In this document: positions 25,706-34,138 of the stretch, piece by piece
Position numbering within the stretch: position 1 is the first letter of the stretch
Layout of the letters: every line of letters begins with the position of its first letter
Assembly: GCA_003168375.1 (NCBI GenBank)
Contig: PMSI01000007.1
Location: 1-64,000 of the forward strand
Length of the DNA: 64,000 nt
From: Vulcanimicrobiota bacterium
GTDB lineage: Bacteria > Vulcanimicrobiota > Vulcanimicrobiia > Vulcanimicrobiales > Vulcanimicrobiaceae
Reading direction: 5' to 3'
The notes under the pieces: generated by a model
What the model saw: the letters and a program-made list of their open reading frames with translations, nothing else
Told to the model about the DNA's origin: nothing
The model's database searches: none
Position numbers and translations under genes: made by a program

Positions 25706-25727
25706 CCGGTACCGATCCTCGTACCGG
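25706..25727 (+). other. Leader hairpin before superoxide dismutase
   Basis: CCGGTAC and GTACCGG form a 7-bp stem around loop CGATCCTC, ending 7 nt before the AGGAGG ribosome-binding site (25735-25740). The loop CCTC could pair with GAGG of that site, so it may modulate translation. Confidence 0.35.
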
Positions 25728-25746
25728 TCATCGTAGGAGGCCCATC

Positions 25747-26361
25747 GTGGCAACGATCACCCAACAGTCATACACGCCGAAGAAGTTCGATCTCTCGGGG
25801 TTGCAAGGCATCTCGGACAACACGCTCGAGGTCCACTTCGGCCTGTACGAGGGCTACGTCAAGAACGTGAACCTGCTCAACGAACAGCTCGCCGAGCAGC
25901 TCAAGAACGGCCAGGCGTCCGGCGCGAACCCGCACTACGCGGAGCTCACGCGGCGCCTGGGCTTCGAGTACAACGGCATGGTCTTGCACGAGTACTACTT
26001 CGGCAACATGACCAAGACTGCAGGCAGCCGGCCCGCGGCGGCGCTCGACGAGGCGCTCGGCGCCGTTCACGGCGACTTCGAGTCATGGAAGAAGGACTTC
26101 AGCGCGATCGGGGGGATGCGCGGCGTCGGCTGGGCCATCGCGTACTACAACCCGCAGGCGCACCGCATCTCCAACCACTGGATCACGCTGCACGAAGACG
26201 GCAACGTCGCGGGCTTCGTCCCGCTGCTCGTCATGGACATGTGGGAGCATGCATACCTGCTCGACTTCAAGCCCGCGGAACACTTGAAATACATCGACGC
26301 GTTCTTCGCCAACGTCGACTGGAACGTGGTGCAGCAGCGTCTCGAAGCCGCCGGCGGCTGA
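25747..26361 (+). CDS. Fe/Mn superoxide dismutase
   Basis: A 204-aa dismutase converting superoxide to oxygen and hydrogen peroxide. Ligands are visible as His in LEVHFGLYEGYVKN, His in VLHEYYFGNM, and Asp and His in DMWEHAYLLDF. The first helix is HFGLYEGY, one residue shorter than the HHxKHHxxY form of E. coli, as in a separate clade of the family. The start is GTG at 25747, six bases after a perfect AGGAGG. Whether Fe or Mn is used cannot be read from sequence. Confidence 0.9.
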   Translation: MATITQQSYTPKKFDLSGLQGISDNTLEVHFGLYEGYVKNVNLLNEQLAEQLKNGQASGANPHYAELTRRLGFEYNGMVLHEYYFGNMTKTAGSRPAAALDEALGAVHGDFESWKKDFSAIGGMRGVGWAIAYYNPQAHRISNHWITLHEDGNVAGFVPLLVMDMWEHAYLLDFKPAEHLKYIDAFFANVDWNVVQQRLEAAGG

Positions 26362-26380
26362 GCCGATGTCGGAGACGGGT

Positions 26381-26428
26381 CCTTCGACAGGCCCTTCGAC
26401 AAGCTCAGGATGACAACCTCAGGATGAC
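26381..26428. repeat. Composite repeat supplying the start of the LON-N gene
   Basis: Two partial left halves (CCTTCGACAGG, CCCTTCGACAAGCTCAGG) and a duplicated end CTCAGGATGAC at 26404 and 26418. The second duplicate contains the ATG (26424) of the next gene, and its CAGG is the only ribosome-binding-site-like sequence. Confidence 0.75.
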
Positions 26429-27143
26429 CAGGCTGCGCCTGTTCCCGCTCAACACCGTGCTCTTTCCGGGCGCGGTGCTGAACCTCCATGTCTTCGAGGA
26501 ACGCTACCGCCGGATGATCGCCGAATGCCTCGATTCCAACGAGGCGTTCGGCGTCGTGCTGATCCGTGACGGTCAAGAGGCCGGCGATCCCGATGTCACG
26601 CCCTACGAGGTCGGGACGACCGCGGAGATCTCCGAGGTGACGCCGCTCCCGGCCGGCCGTTACTACATCAGCACGACCGGCGGACAGCGTTTTCGCATCG
26701 AGCGGATCGTCAGCCGCGATCCGTACATCATGGCGGAGGTCGAGTTCCTCGACGATGCGGACGACGACGCCGATGCGCGCGCCGCTGAGCTGACGCACCG
26801 CGTGCTGCGCGAGTTCCGCGAGTACGCGCGCCTGCTGGTCGCGTTCAGCGGACACGAGAGCGAGGTCGAGGTTCCGCACGACCCGGTCGACGCGAGCTAC
26901 GTCGTCGGCGACGCGCTGCAGGTCGCCGACGCGCTCAAACAGCGGCTGCTCGAGCTGCGCACCGCCGAAGCGCGGCTAGCCGCCGAGCTCGGTTTCCTGC
27001 GGCGACTGCTGCCGCAGCTGCGCTCGCTGCTCGAACGGAAAAGAAAACAAGAAAAGCCCGAGGTCCTCCGCGACGATGCGCCCGGCGGCGAGTTCAGGAC
27101 GCATCAGGAGCGCTTCTTCGGCAAACACTTCAGCCTGAACTAG
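26424..27143 (+). CDS. LON peptidase N-terminal substrate-binding domain protein
   Basis: A 239-aa protein containing only the LON_substr_bdg domain, without protease or ATPase parts. RLFPLNTVLFPGAVLNLHVF at the start and GTTAEISEVTPLPAGRYYI are typical. The C-terminal third is a helical, charged segment ending FGKHFSLN. Such proteins are widespread and little studied; a role in binding unfolded proteins is inferred from Lon. The ATG at 26424 is embedded in a dispersed repeat. It converges with folD with a 4-nt overlap. Confidence 0.82.
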   Translation: MTRLRLFPLNTVLFPGAVLNLHVFEERYRRMIAECLDSNEAFGVVLIRDGQEAGDPDVTPYEVGTTAEISEVTPLPAGRYYISTTGGQRFRIERIVSRDPYIMAEVEFLDDADDDADARAAELTHRVLREFREYARLLVAFSGHESEVEVPHDPVDASYVVGDALQVADALKQRLLELRTAEARLAAELGFLRRLLPQLRSLLERKRKQEKPEVLRDDAPGGEFRTHQERFFGKHFSLN

Positions 27144-27997
27144 CTCGTCGCCTGACGCTCGGCTGCCAGGACGACGTTCTGCATCAGCGCGATGTTGGTC
27201 ACCGGGCCGACGCCGCCGGGGACCGGCGTGATCTCTCCCGCGACGGCGGCGACCTCGTCATAGGCGACGTCGCCGACGAGCTTGCCGTCGATGAACGTCG
27301 TGCCGACATCGATCACGGTCGCACCGGGGGCGACGTGTTCGGCGCGGATCAGACCCGGTACGCCGGCCGCCGCGACCAGCACCTCGGCGTCGCGCGTGTG
27401 GTGCGCGAGATCCCGCGTTCCGCGGTGCACGAGCGTGACGGTCGCGTCGCGTGCCGTCAACAGCAGCGCGACGGGGAGTCCGACGACATTGGAGCGGCCG
27501 ACGACGCAGGCGCGCGCGCCGCGCAGCGGCCAGCGCTTGCTGCGCCCGAGCAGCAGCAGGCACGCCATCGGCGTCGCGGGGACGAACTCCGTCCCGCTCG
27601 CGAACGCGAGGCGCCCGAGGTTGATCGGGTTCGCGCCGTCGACGTCCTTGTGCGGCGGCATCGCTTCGGCGAGTCGCCGAATCGCCAGGTGCGGCGGCAG
27701 CGGCTGTTGGAGGATGATCCCGTGAACCCGTGGATCGTCGCCGAGCGTGCGCAGCAAGGCGCGAAGCGTGTCCTCGCCGGCCGTCGCGGGGAGAGCCGAG
27801 ACGCGCACGTCGACGCCGGTGCTCGCGCCGGCGCGCTCGATGCTGCGCACGTATCCGACGCTCGCGGCGTCCTCGCCCACGATCGCGACCGTCAGGCACG
27901 GTACGGTTCCGCCGGCGCGCAGTCGCTGCGCGCGCGCGGCGATCTCCTCTCGCAGGTCGGCTGCGAGCGCGCGTCCGTCCAATATCTCGGCGGGCAT
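27140..27997 (-). CDS. folD: FolD-like protein lacking the catalytic lysine
   Basis: A 285-aa protein of the methylene-THF dehydrogenase/cyclohydrolase family. HKDVDGANPINLGRL, VVGRSNVVGLPVALLL and ITPVPGGVGPVT are intact. In the catalytic motif Y-x-x-x-K-x-K the Tyr49 is present, but the Lys is Ile53 (codon ATC at 27841-27839) and the second Lys is Arg55. PCTPxG is PATPMA. In human and E. coli enzymes that Lys is needed for cyclohydrolase activity, so this protein may be only a dehydrogenase or have another role. Confidence 0.82.
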   Translation of the reverse strand: MPAEILDGRALAADLREEIAARAQRLRAGGTVPCLTVAIVGEDAASVGYVRSIERAGASTGVDVRVSALPATAGEDTLRALLRTLGDDPRVHGIILQQPLPPHLAIRRLAEAMPPHKDVDGANPINLGRLAFASGTEFVPATPMACLLLLGRSKRWPLRGARACVVGRSNVVGLPVALLLTARDATVTLVHRGTRDLAHHTRDAEVLVAAAGVPGLIRAEHVAPGATVIDVGTTFIDGKLVGDVAYDEVAAVAGEITPVPGGVGPVTNIALMQNVVLAAERQATS

Positions 27998-28031
27998 CGC
28001 GCTCGCGCTTCGGGCGGCTAGGGGCGGAGCC

Positions 28032-28316
28032 CTGGAACGCGTTCGATGGACCGTCTCGCTCGGTGCCGGATTCGACGAAGAGGCGCTGGAACGCGCGTTC
28101 GCCGGATTCCGGCGGCTCTACAACGTCGCGCCGGAACGTGTGCTGTGCGCGCCCGACGTGCTCGGCCGCCTCGCCGCGCTCACGGCGCGCTCGGCGGACG
28201 ACGCGATGAGCCGCGACTTGCGCTACGAAGGGATCACGGTCGCTTCAGCGATCCTCGCCCCCGGCACGATCGTCTTCGAAGGCGAGGTCGACGAGGAAAG
28301 AATGGGAGATTGGTGA
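28032..28316 (+). CDS. Small conserved-looking protein, start unclear
   Basis: An open frame ending at 28316 encodes an acidic protein of up to 94 aa with APERVLCAPDVLGRLAAL and GITVASAILAPGTIVFEGEV, a compact alpha/beta pattern resembling a small capsid-like or cupin-like fold, with no family assigned. In frame there is no ATG, GTG or TTG between 27840 and 28140. The best start after the divergent folD is CTG at 28032, near GGGGCGGAG. The upstream ATGs lie antisense inside folD. Confidence 0.45.
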   Translation: MERVRWTVSLGAGFDEEALERAFAGFRRLYNVAPERVLCAPDVLGRLAALTARSADDAMSRDLRYEGITVASAILAPGTIVFEGEVDEERMGDW

Positions 28317-28331
28317 TTCGGCAAGAGAGGT

Positions 28332-29192
28332 TTACGGGGCGAGGAAAACGTTCAACGCGGCGGCGAGTTCGTGCGGTTGTTCGATCATGGGGAGGTGGGC
28401 GCTGCGGTCGAGCAGGAGCGTCGTGGCGCGCGGGTAGACGCGGATCACGTCGCGCAGTGAGCTCGCGTTGATGTAGCGGTCGTGTGTGCCCCAGGCGCAG
28501 AAGACGGGACCGGTGTAGCGCGCGAAGTCTGCGTGCAGCGCCTTGCGGTGCGCAAACGTTGTGACGGCCGCGGCGTAGACGCTTCCGAACGCTCTGCGCA
28601 GCGCGCGATCGCGGGCGAGCTCGACGGCGAGTTCGATCTGCGCCGGGTCGATCGAGCCCTGATCGAAGACGGCGTTGCGCAGCGTTCCGGCGACGAATTG
28701 CCGCGACGGGCGGGCGTTGAAGAGCAGGCGTCCCGGGCCGCTCGCGAGCAGCGCGAAGATCAGGTGGCGCGGCGTGCGCGAGAAAGCCGCCGGCGCGATC
28801 AGCGCGAGGTGTGTGACGCGGTCCGGGTGCGCACCAGCCCAGTCGGCGGCGACGAGCCCGCCGAGGGAGTGTCCGATCAGCGCGCAGCGCCCGATCCCGA
28901 TCGCTTCGACCGCCGCATCGAGAATGCGGCGGAAGAACACGGGGTCGTAGCGCACGTCGGGCTTCTCGCTCGCGCCGAAGCCCGGCAGGTCGATTGCGAC
29001 GCAGCGCAGTCTGGGATCGAGCAGGGGGACGAGTCGTCCCCATGCGCCGTCGGTCCAGTGTCCGAGGCCGTGCAGCAGCAGCACAGCCGGCGCGTCGCCC
29101 GCGTCGCTCCCCGCCTCGTACGTCGCGAGCGTGACGCCGGCGGCGCGCACGCGACCCGTTCGCCACGCGGACGGAACGGCCGCATTCACCAC
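28332..29192 (-). CDS. Alpha/beta hydrolase
   Basis: A 286-aa hydrolase. The oxyanion region is LLLHGLGHWTDGAW, the nucleophile elbow GHSLGG, the acid WGTHDRYI and the catalytic His is in RSAHLPMIEQP. Most similar in layout to carboxylesterase/C-C hydrolase members; the substrate is unknown. The start is GTG at 29192, seven bases after GGGGA. The frame continues upstream but is antisense to the thioredoxin-like gene. Its start codon is only 12 bp from that of the divergent gene. Confidence 0.85.
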   Translation of the reverse strand: MVNAAVPSAWRTGRVRAAGVTLATYEAGSDAGDAPAVLLLHGLGHWTDGAWGRLVPLLDPRLRCVAIDLPGFGASEKPDVRYDPVFFRRILDAAVEAIGIGRCALIGHSLGGLVAADWAGAHPDRVTHLALIAPAAFSRTPRHLIFALLASGPGRLLFNARPSRQFVAGTLRNAVFDQGSIDPAQIELAVELARDRALRRAFGSVYAAAVTTFAHRKALHADFARYTGPVFCAWGTHDRYINASSLRDVIRVYPRATTLLLDRSAHLPMIEQPHELAAALNVFLAP

Positions 29193-29204
29193 GAAGAGGT
29201 CCCC

Positions 29205-29753
29205 GTGCGCATGGTGCTGGTCATCGCGTCGGTGTTGTTCCTGAGCGCCTGCTACAACGCCCCCGATCCCGGCAAGGTCGCCGGCGGCGGCGGTCCCGGC
29301 GCGCTCGCGGGAGCCCCCGCGCAATCGTTCGAGATCCTTCGTACGGACGGCCGCACCGACTCGCTGGCGCGCCATCGTGGCCAGGTCGTGCTGCTGAACC
29401 TGTGGGCGACGTGGTGTCCGCCGTGCCAGCAAGAGATGCCCGCGCTGGAGCGCTTCGCGCGCGAGAACGCCGGGAAGGTGATCGTGCTCGGCGTCGACCA
29501 GGGCGAGTCGGCGTCGGCTGCGGCGCAATTCGGGCGCGAGCACGGCGTCACGTTTCCGATCCTGGTCGACGAGCAGCAGCAGTACGGGCGGGCCTACCAA
29601 GGGATCGGCTTGCCGACCAGCGTCATCATTGCTCGCGACGGGCACGTCGTGCGCGGAATCGACGGCGCGATGACGATCGAGCAGATGCGCGAAGCCGTCG
29701 CTCCGGCGCTGCGCGTGTCCGCACCGCAGCGAAGACGAGGAGCGGAAATGTGA
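29205..29753 (+). CDS. TlpA-like thioredoxin-fold lipoprotein
   Basis: A 182-aa membrane-anchored thiol-disulfide oxidoreductase. The lipobox is LSAC (Cys near residue 16). A Gly-rich linker leads to a TlpA/ResA domain with the active site WCPPC (Cys71 and Cys74) and the cis-Pro region GLPTSVII. It probably keeps cytochrome c haem-binding cysteines or other periplasmic thiols reduced. The start is GTG at 29205 after GAGG, or ATG at 29211. It is coupled by GTGA to a membrane-protein gene. Confidence 0.88.
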   Translation: MRMVLVIASVLFLSACYNAPDPGKVAGGGGPGALAGAPAQSFEILRTDGRTDSLARHRGQVVLLNLWATWCPPCQQEMPALERFARENAGKVIVLGVDQGESASAAAQFGREHGVTFPILVDEQQQYGRAYQGIGLPTSVIIARDGHVVRGIDGAMTIEQMREAVAPALRVSAPQRRRGAEM

Positions 29754-30715
29754 CGGCGCGCGCCGCAACGCTCGCCGTCGCGCTGCTCGCGATCGCGCTG
29801 GTCGTTGCGCAGGATCTCTATCCGGTCAGCGCGCTGTACCACACCTGGCAGTACGCCGCGGCGCTAGCGCTGGCGCTGGTCGTACTGATCGCGTACGCGA
29901 ACGGCGTGCGGCGCGGTGAAGACGGTGCGCTCGGGCGACGTTTGCTGGTCGCGATCGCGGGCGCCGCGATCGTCGACATCGCGGGGCTGGCGTCCGGGCT
30001 GCTCGGGCCCGACACCGCCGACGTCATCGGCACACCCGGGACCGTCACGCCGGTCCCGGCGCTGGGCGCGGCGGCATTCTTCGGCGCGGCCGATCCCGCG
30101 GCGCTCGCACGTGAATCAGGCGTCGTGACGCTGCGGCGGCGCGGCGCACCCGAGATCGTGCTCGAAGGCGGCGGCCGGCGTTTCGCCGGCGAGTCGCTGC
30201 TCTATCTCGATCCTCGCCCGGCCGCGTTCGTCGAGGCGTTCGACGACCGCGGCGCGCATCTCACGGTCACGCAGCCGACGAACGCGTCGTTCCTCTCGCC
30301 GGTATTGCTCTTCCGCCAGCAGCAGCGCGTCGGCAGGTTCGACCTGCCGTTCGACACCTTCGCGACGCCGGCGCGGCAGCGCGTCCTGCGCGCGCTCTAC
30401 TTCACCCCGCAGCAGCTCCAGGAGTTCGCACACGCCGGCCTCACCGACACGACACGTCCGGGGCTCGTCCTTACCGCGTCGGACGACGTCGGCCGACCGC
30501 TCGGGATCACGCTCGCCTCGTCGGGACAAACCGTCTCGGTCGGAGGACTGCGCGTGCGGGTGACGCTCGGAACGTATCCGGCGCTCGCGATCGCGTCCGC
30601 CCCTCCGGCCTGGGCGCTCGTGCTCGGGATCGTGCTCTTTCTCACCGGCCTCGGCTGGAGCGCGCTGCGTCCGCGTGGCGACGCGCGCTCCGGCGTTCAG
30701 ACTCAAGGGGCCTGA
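29750..30715 (+). CDS. Membrane protein following TlpA-like gene
   Basis: A 321-aa protein with three N-terminal helices (to about residue 85), a soluble periplasmic-type region of about 190 residues and one C-terminal helix. The soluble part ending in RVTLGTYPALAIASAPPAWA recalls ResB of system II cytochrome c maturation, but the similarity is weak. Co-translation with the TlpA-like protein supports a thiol-redox or cytochrome maturation function. The start is GTG 29750 with GAGGAG upstream. Confidence 0.65.
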   Translation: MTARAATLAVALLAIALVVAQDLYPVSALYHTWQYAAALALALVVLIAYANGVRRGEDGALGRRLLVAIAGAAIVDIAGLASGLLGPDTADVIGTPGTVTPVPALGAAAFFGAADPAALARESGVVTLRRRGAPEIVLEGGGRRFAGESLLYLDPRPAAFVEAFDDRGAHLTVTQPTNASFLSPVLLFRQQQRVGRFDLPFDTFATPARQRVLRALYFTPQQLQEFAHAGLTDTTRPGLVLTASDDVGRPLGITLASSGQTVSVGGLRVRVTLGTYPALAIASAPPAWALVLGIVLFLTGLGWSALRPRGDARSGVQTQGA

Positions 30716-32907
30716 ACGCCGCTTGCCGGACTCCCGGCGATGCTCGCGGTGCAGTCGTGGACGCCGATCGTGCCGGCCGCCGCGACCGGCGGGTTCGCGA
30801 GCGAGCCGACGACGTAGAAATTGCGCACGGCGATCGGCGGCGCGAGCGAGTGCGGGATCGCGACGGTGAGGCGACGCGTCGCCGCAAAGTCGACGCTCCG
30901 GGTGAACGTCGCGACCTGACGATCGCCGTAGCGGTCGACGAACGTCGCGCGCAGCGCCGCTCCGTGCCCATCGCCGTCGATCGCGCACGAGAGCGCGAGC
31001 GGCTCGCCGAGCGGGATCTCGTTGACGGCGTACGCCGCGCGTTCGCCGCTCGTGAAGTCGTAGTCGATGCGCAGCCGTTCGCCGTCGAACGCGAGCGCGC
31101 CGGGACCGTTCGCCGGCGTCGTCACGAACTTCCAGCCCGCCCGATGCGCAACGTCGAACAGGTTCAGCGCGGCGGCGCGGCGTCCGACCGGGATCGTCAC
31201 CGTCGCGCTGGCGCCGCCGGCGCTCGCCGTGACGACCGCGTCGCGGTCGCCCGCGACAAGCCGTCCGTGCGGATCGACGATCGCGTCCTTCGCGCTCCAC
31301 CGGACGAGCCCGTCGATCGCGACGGGCCGATCGCGTGCGTCGAACGCCTCGGCCGTCAGCGCGACCGCGCCGTGAGGATCGGGGTTCGGTCGGGCGGGCC
31401 CGATCACGATGCGCGCGACGTTCGCGACGACGTCGATCGGCAGCACGGTGCCGATCGCGCCGCGCGCGATCGCGACGTTCGCGCTGCCGGTTCGTTCGCC
31501 GGCGTGCAGCACGTCGTCGTCGCCGATCGCCGCAACGAGCGGCGTCGGTGCCAAGCGCCACGGACCACGCGCCTCGCCGAGACCGTGATCGCTCGCGTCG
31601 ACGACGCGCGCGCGCAGCGGGACGCGTGCGCCGGGGAGTGCGACGATTCGCGACGGCCGCACGACCAGGCGCGCGGGCGGACCCGGCGGCGCGTCGCTGT
31701 AGACGAACAGACCGTCGGCGACCGCGCGTTCGACGCCGTCGGACGGTTCGTTCACGACGCTGGCCTCGGCGTCGCCGAGAACGCGCGCGACCAGCGTCGC
31801 CGAACCGCCGCCGTCGAGCAGCAGCGCGTCGGTGGCGCCGAGGGCGCGCAGCAGCGCGCACAGCTCAGCGCGGTTCACGCCGACCGACGTCGCCGGATGC
31901 CGCCCGTCGACCACCACGAGCGCGAGCGTGCCGTCGGGGAACCGCGCTGCCGCCGACGCGGGGATGCGCCGATAGCGGTCGGCGTAGTTCGGCGAGCTCG
32001 GATCGTCGACCGGCGTGCCGGCCTGCAGCAATAACGGCCCGCCGCCGACCGCTGCGCTCACCTCGGCCAGCGGCGGATCGGTGTCGTACGCGAGCACGAC
32101 CACGTCGCCGACGTCCGGCAGCGGCCCCGCGTTCTGGGCCGCCGGTCCGTAGGCGAGGCGCAGCCCGGCCGCCGCCGGCCAGGGCGGAGCGCTCGTCACC
32201 GCAGCGACGCGATACCGCTTCACACCGGCCGGGGCGGCGAGCGGCTGCAGATCGAGCAGCGTGACGCCGGCGCCGCCTTGCGGGATCGCGCCGAACGCCG
32301 CCGTCAGCAGCGCGGCGCCCGCCTCGGGGGGCCATTCGTTCAGCGCCGTGATCGGGACGGTCGTCGCGCCGCTGGTCGCGGTGCCGGCGAAGCGATAGGT
32401 CTCGAAGCGGATCGCACGATCGCGGGTGACGGTGAGCGCGGGCCGCGCGCTCGGCGTACGTTCGAGCGCGCCCGCGCGGATCACGATCCCGACCGGCGCG
32501 CCGGTCGCGTTGATGTCGAAGTAGTCGCCGTTGATCCCCGCCACCGCGCCGGTGCGCCGCGCCATCGACGAGGTGGTCTCGTCCTTCGAGACGACCGTGT
32601 CGTGCGCGAGCACCGACCCGAGCCGCACCGTCGGCTCCTTCGGGTCGACCGTCACGACCGAGACGACCAACGGTCCGTCGGCGGTCAGGAGGCGGTACGT
32701 CGCGCGCGCGACTCCGGGGGCGACCGCTTCGCGCTCCACGCTCGATCCGGTGACGAGTGGGAACGGCGCAGGCGGCATCAGGACGGCGGGGAGTATCGCC
32801 GCGGCGGCGCCGGCTGCACCGCCGAGCCAGAGCAGCGGGACGAGAGCGTAAAGCGATCTGTACGCGCGATGCGAGCCGTACTTGCGGGATGATGTGTTAG
32901 AAGTCAC
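30703..32907 (-). CDS. NAGPA-type phosphodiester glycosidase-family protein
   Basis: A 734-aa protein with an N-terminal signal anchor (about residues 18-45), a NAGPA/DUF2233 domain (GAVAGINGDYFD near residue 125, LLLDGGGSATL near 375), Ig-like beta regions and a C-terminal beta-sandwich. NAGPA enzymes cleave sugar-phosphodiester bonds; bacterial relatives modify cell-wall glycans, so an envelope polysaccharide target is likely. The start is GTG at 32907, 2 bp from the ATG of the divergent gene, with no recognisable ribosome-binding site. Confidence 0.78.
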   Translation of the reverse strand: MTSNTSSRKYGSHRAYRSLYALVPLLWLGGAAGAAAAILPAVLMPPAPFPLVTGSSVEREAVAPGVARATYRLLTADGPLVVSVVTVDPKEPTVRLGSVLAHDTVVSKDETTSSMARRTGAVAGINGDYFDINATGAPVGIVIRAGALERTPSARPALTVTRDRAIRFETYRFAGTATSGATTVPITALNEWPPEAGAALLTAAFGAIPQGGAGVTLLDLQPLAAPAGVKRYRVAAVTSAPPWPAAAGLRLAYGPAAQNAGPLPDVGDVVVLAYDTDPPLAEVSAAVGGGPLLLQAGTPVDDPSSPNYADRYRRIPASAAARFPDGTLALVVVDGRHPATSVGVNRAELCALLRALGATDALLLDGGGSATLVARVLGDAEASVVNEPSDGVERAVADGLFVYSDAPPGPPARLVVRPSRIVALPGARVPLRARVVDASDHGLGEARGPWRLAPTPLVAAIGDDDVLHAGERTGSANVAIARGAIGTVLPIDVVANVARIVIGPARPNPDPHGAVALTAEAFDARDRPVAIDGLVRWSAKDAIVDPHGRLVAGDRDAVVTASAGGASATVTIPVGRRAAALNLFDVAHRAGWKFVTTPANGPGALAFDGERLRIDYDFTSGERAAYAVNEIPLGEPLALSCAIDGDGHGAALRATFVDRYGDRQVATFTRSVDFAATRRLTVAIPHSLAPPIAVRNFYVVGSLANPPVAAAGTIGVHDCTASIAGSPASGVQAP

Positions 32908-32909
32908 CG

Positions 32910-33572
32910 ATGCGTCGTCTGCTCGTCGCTGTCCTCATGGTGCTGTTCGCGTCGCTCGGCGCGGCCGCGCCGCTGCGTGCGCAGGACGAGGCCGCCGCGA
33001 TCCTCACGACGCTCGCCGGGGCCGATCCCGACTTGAGAACGTACCGCGCCGACGTCGCCTTCGACGTCGGGCTGCGAACCTTTCCGTACTTGCGCAAGAC
33101 GCTGCACGGCAACGCGTATTTCAAGCGCCCGGCCCGGATGGAGCTCGTCTTCACCGACTTGCCGCCGATCGCGCGCGCTTGGTCGAACTTGTACGTCGGT
33201 CTCGGCACGCCGAGCGACTGGGAGAAGAAGTTCACGATCACGTCGGCCGCGGACGCGAGCGGTTCGCACGAACGGCATTTGGTGCTGACGCCCCGGGTCC
33301 CCGACCGGCGCCTGCGCGACGTCGAGGTCTACGTCGACCACGCCGCCGCGCTCCCGGAGCGTATCGTGTGGCGGTACCGCGACGGACGGATCGACATGCT
33401 GCAGCGCTTCGCGCGCGTCGACGGCCACGATTTGATCGTCGCGCAAGACGCCGACATCCGGCTTCCGGCAGTCCATGCGTACATCCACACGCGGATCAGC
33501 AACTACGCGCTCAACGTCGACGTCGACGATTCCGTCTTCACGCCGAAGCAACGGGAAACGGCGGCGCGGTAG
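32910..33572 (+). CDS. LolA-like outer-membrane lipoprotein carrier protein
   Basis: A 220-aa periplasmic protein with a signal peptide ending PLRAQ. YRADVAFDVGLRTFPYLRKT and GNAYFKRPARMELVF match the half-barrel of LolA/LolB-type proteins that carry lipids or lipoproteins. It is head-to-head with the NAGPA-type gene (2 bp apart) and converges with the DUF4337 gene. Being single and not next to a LolCDE transporter, its cargo is unknown. Confidence 0.65.
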   Translation: MRRLLVAVLMVLFASLGAAAPLRAQDEAAAILTTLAGADPDLRTYRADVAFDVGLRTFPYLRKTLHGNAYFKRPARMELVFTDLPPIARAWSNLYVGLGTPSDWEKKFTITSAADASGSHERHLVLTPRVPDRRLRDVEVYVDHAAALPERIVWRYRDGRIDMLQRFARVDGHDLIVAQDADIRLPAVHAYIHTRISNYALNVDVDDSVFTPKQRETAAR

Positions 33573-33574
33573 GG

Positions 33575-34138
33575 CTACCGCGTCAGGCCGACGAGGAAGA
33601 ACCCCATCCCGAGCACCGCTGCGATTCCGGCGGTAACGGGAAGGAGGCGCGATCCGACAAGCGCCGTGATCGACACGAGGACGATCGCTACCTCGAACAG
33701 CGTTGCGGCGACCTCGATCGTCTCGTGCTGGTCGAGCAGCCGGCCCGAGCGCTCGTTCTGGCGCGTGGCCTCGTCTTCGAACGCCGTCGCCTTCTTGAGC
33801 AGCGGCGGGCCCTTCGCGGCCTCGTGCTCGGCGGTGGACTTCAGCTTCGCGCGATCGCCGCCGGCGTTCACGCCTTGGTCGAGCGCGGTCTGCGCGAGGT
33901 AGAACTTCACTCGCCCGGACTGATACTGCGAATAGGTGTCCGAGGCGTGCGTCGTCGCGACGATCGCATCGTTCTTCGCGATGAGGGCCTGCGTCGAGCG
34001 GAGGTTCCCGAAGTAGCCGGAGATCGCCGCGAGCACCGCGAGGGTTGCGGCGGCGATCGGGACCCAGCGCGGTCCTTCGTGACCGTGCTGGTGGCGTTCG
34101 TGTGCCGCTTCGAACGACTTCGCCGGGTTCTCGTTCAC
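33575..34138 (-). CDS. DUF4337-family membrane protein
   Basis: A 187-aa protein with one helix near residue 27-45, a long alpha-helical soluble region rich in charged residues (about 50-140; likely coiled coil) and two closely spaced C-terminal helices. This layout and TYSQYQSGRVKFYLAQT fit DUF4337, a family of unknown function. It starts at GTG 34138 and shares GTGA with the nitrilase stop, so the two are translated together. Confidence 0.72.
   Translation of the reverse strand: MNENPAKSFEAAHERHQHGHEGPRWVPIAAATLAVLAAISGYFGNLRSTQALIAKNDAIVATTHASDTYSQYQSGRVKFYLAQTALDQGVNAGGDRAKLKSTAEHEAAKGPPLLKKATAFEDEATRQNERSGRLLDQHETIEVAATLFEVAIVLVSITALVGSRLLPVTAGIAAVLGMGFFLVGLTR

Noticed and set aside
28332-29768. 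478-aa version of the alpha/beta hydrolase
   Set aside because: The upstream part is antisense to the thioredoxin-like gene and lacks hydrolase features; GTG 29192 has a suitable ribosome-binding site.
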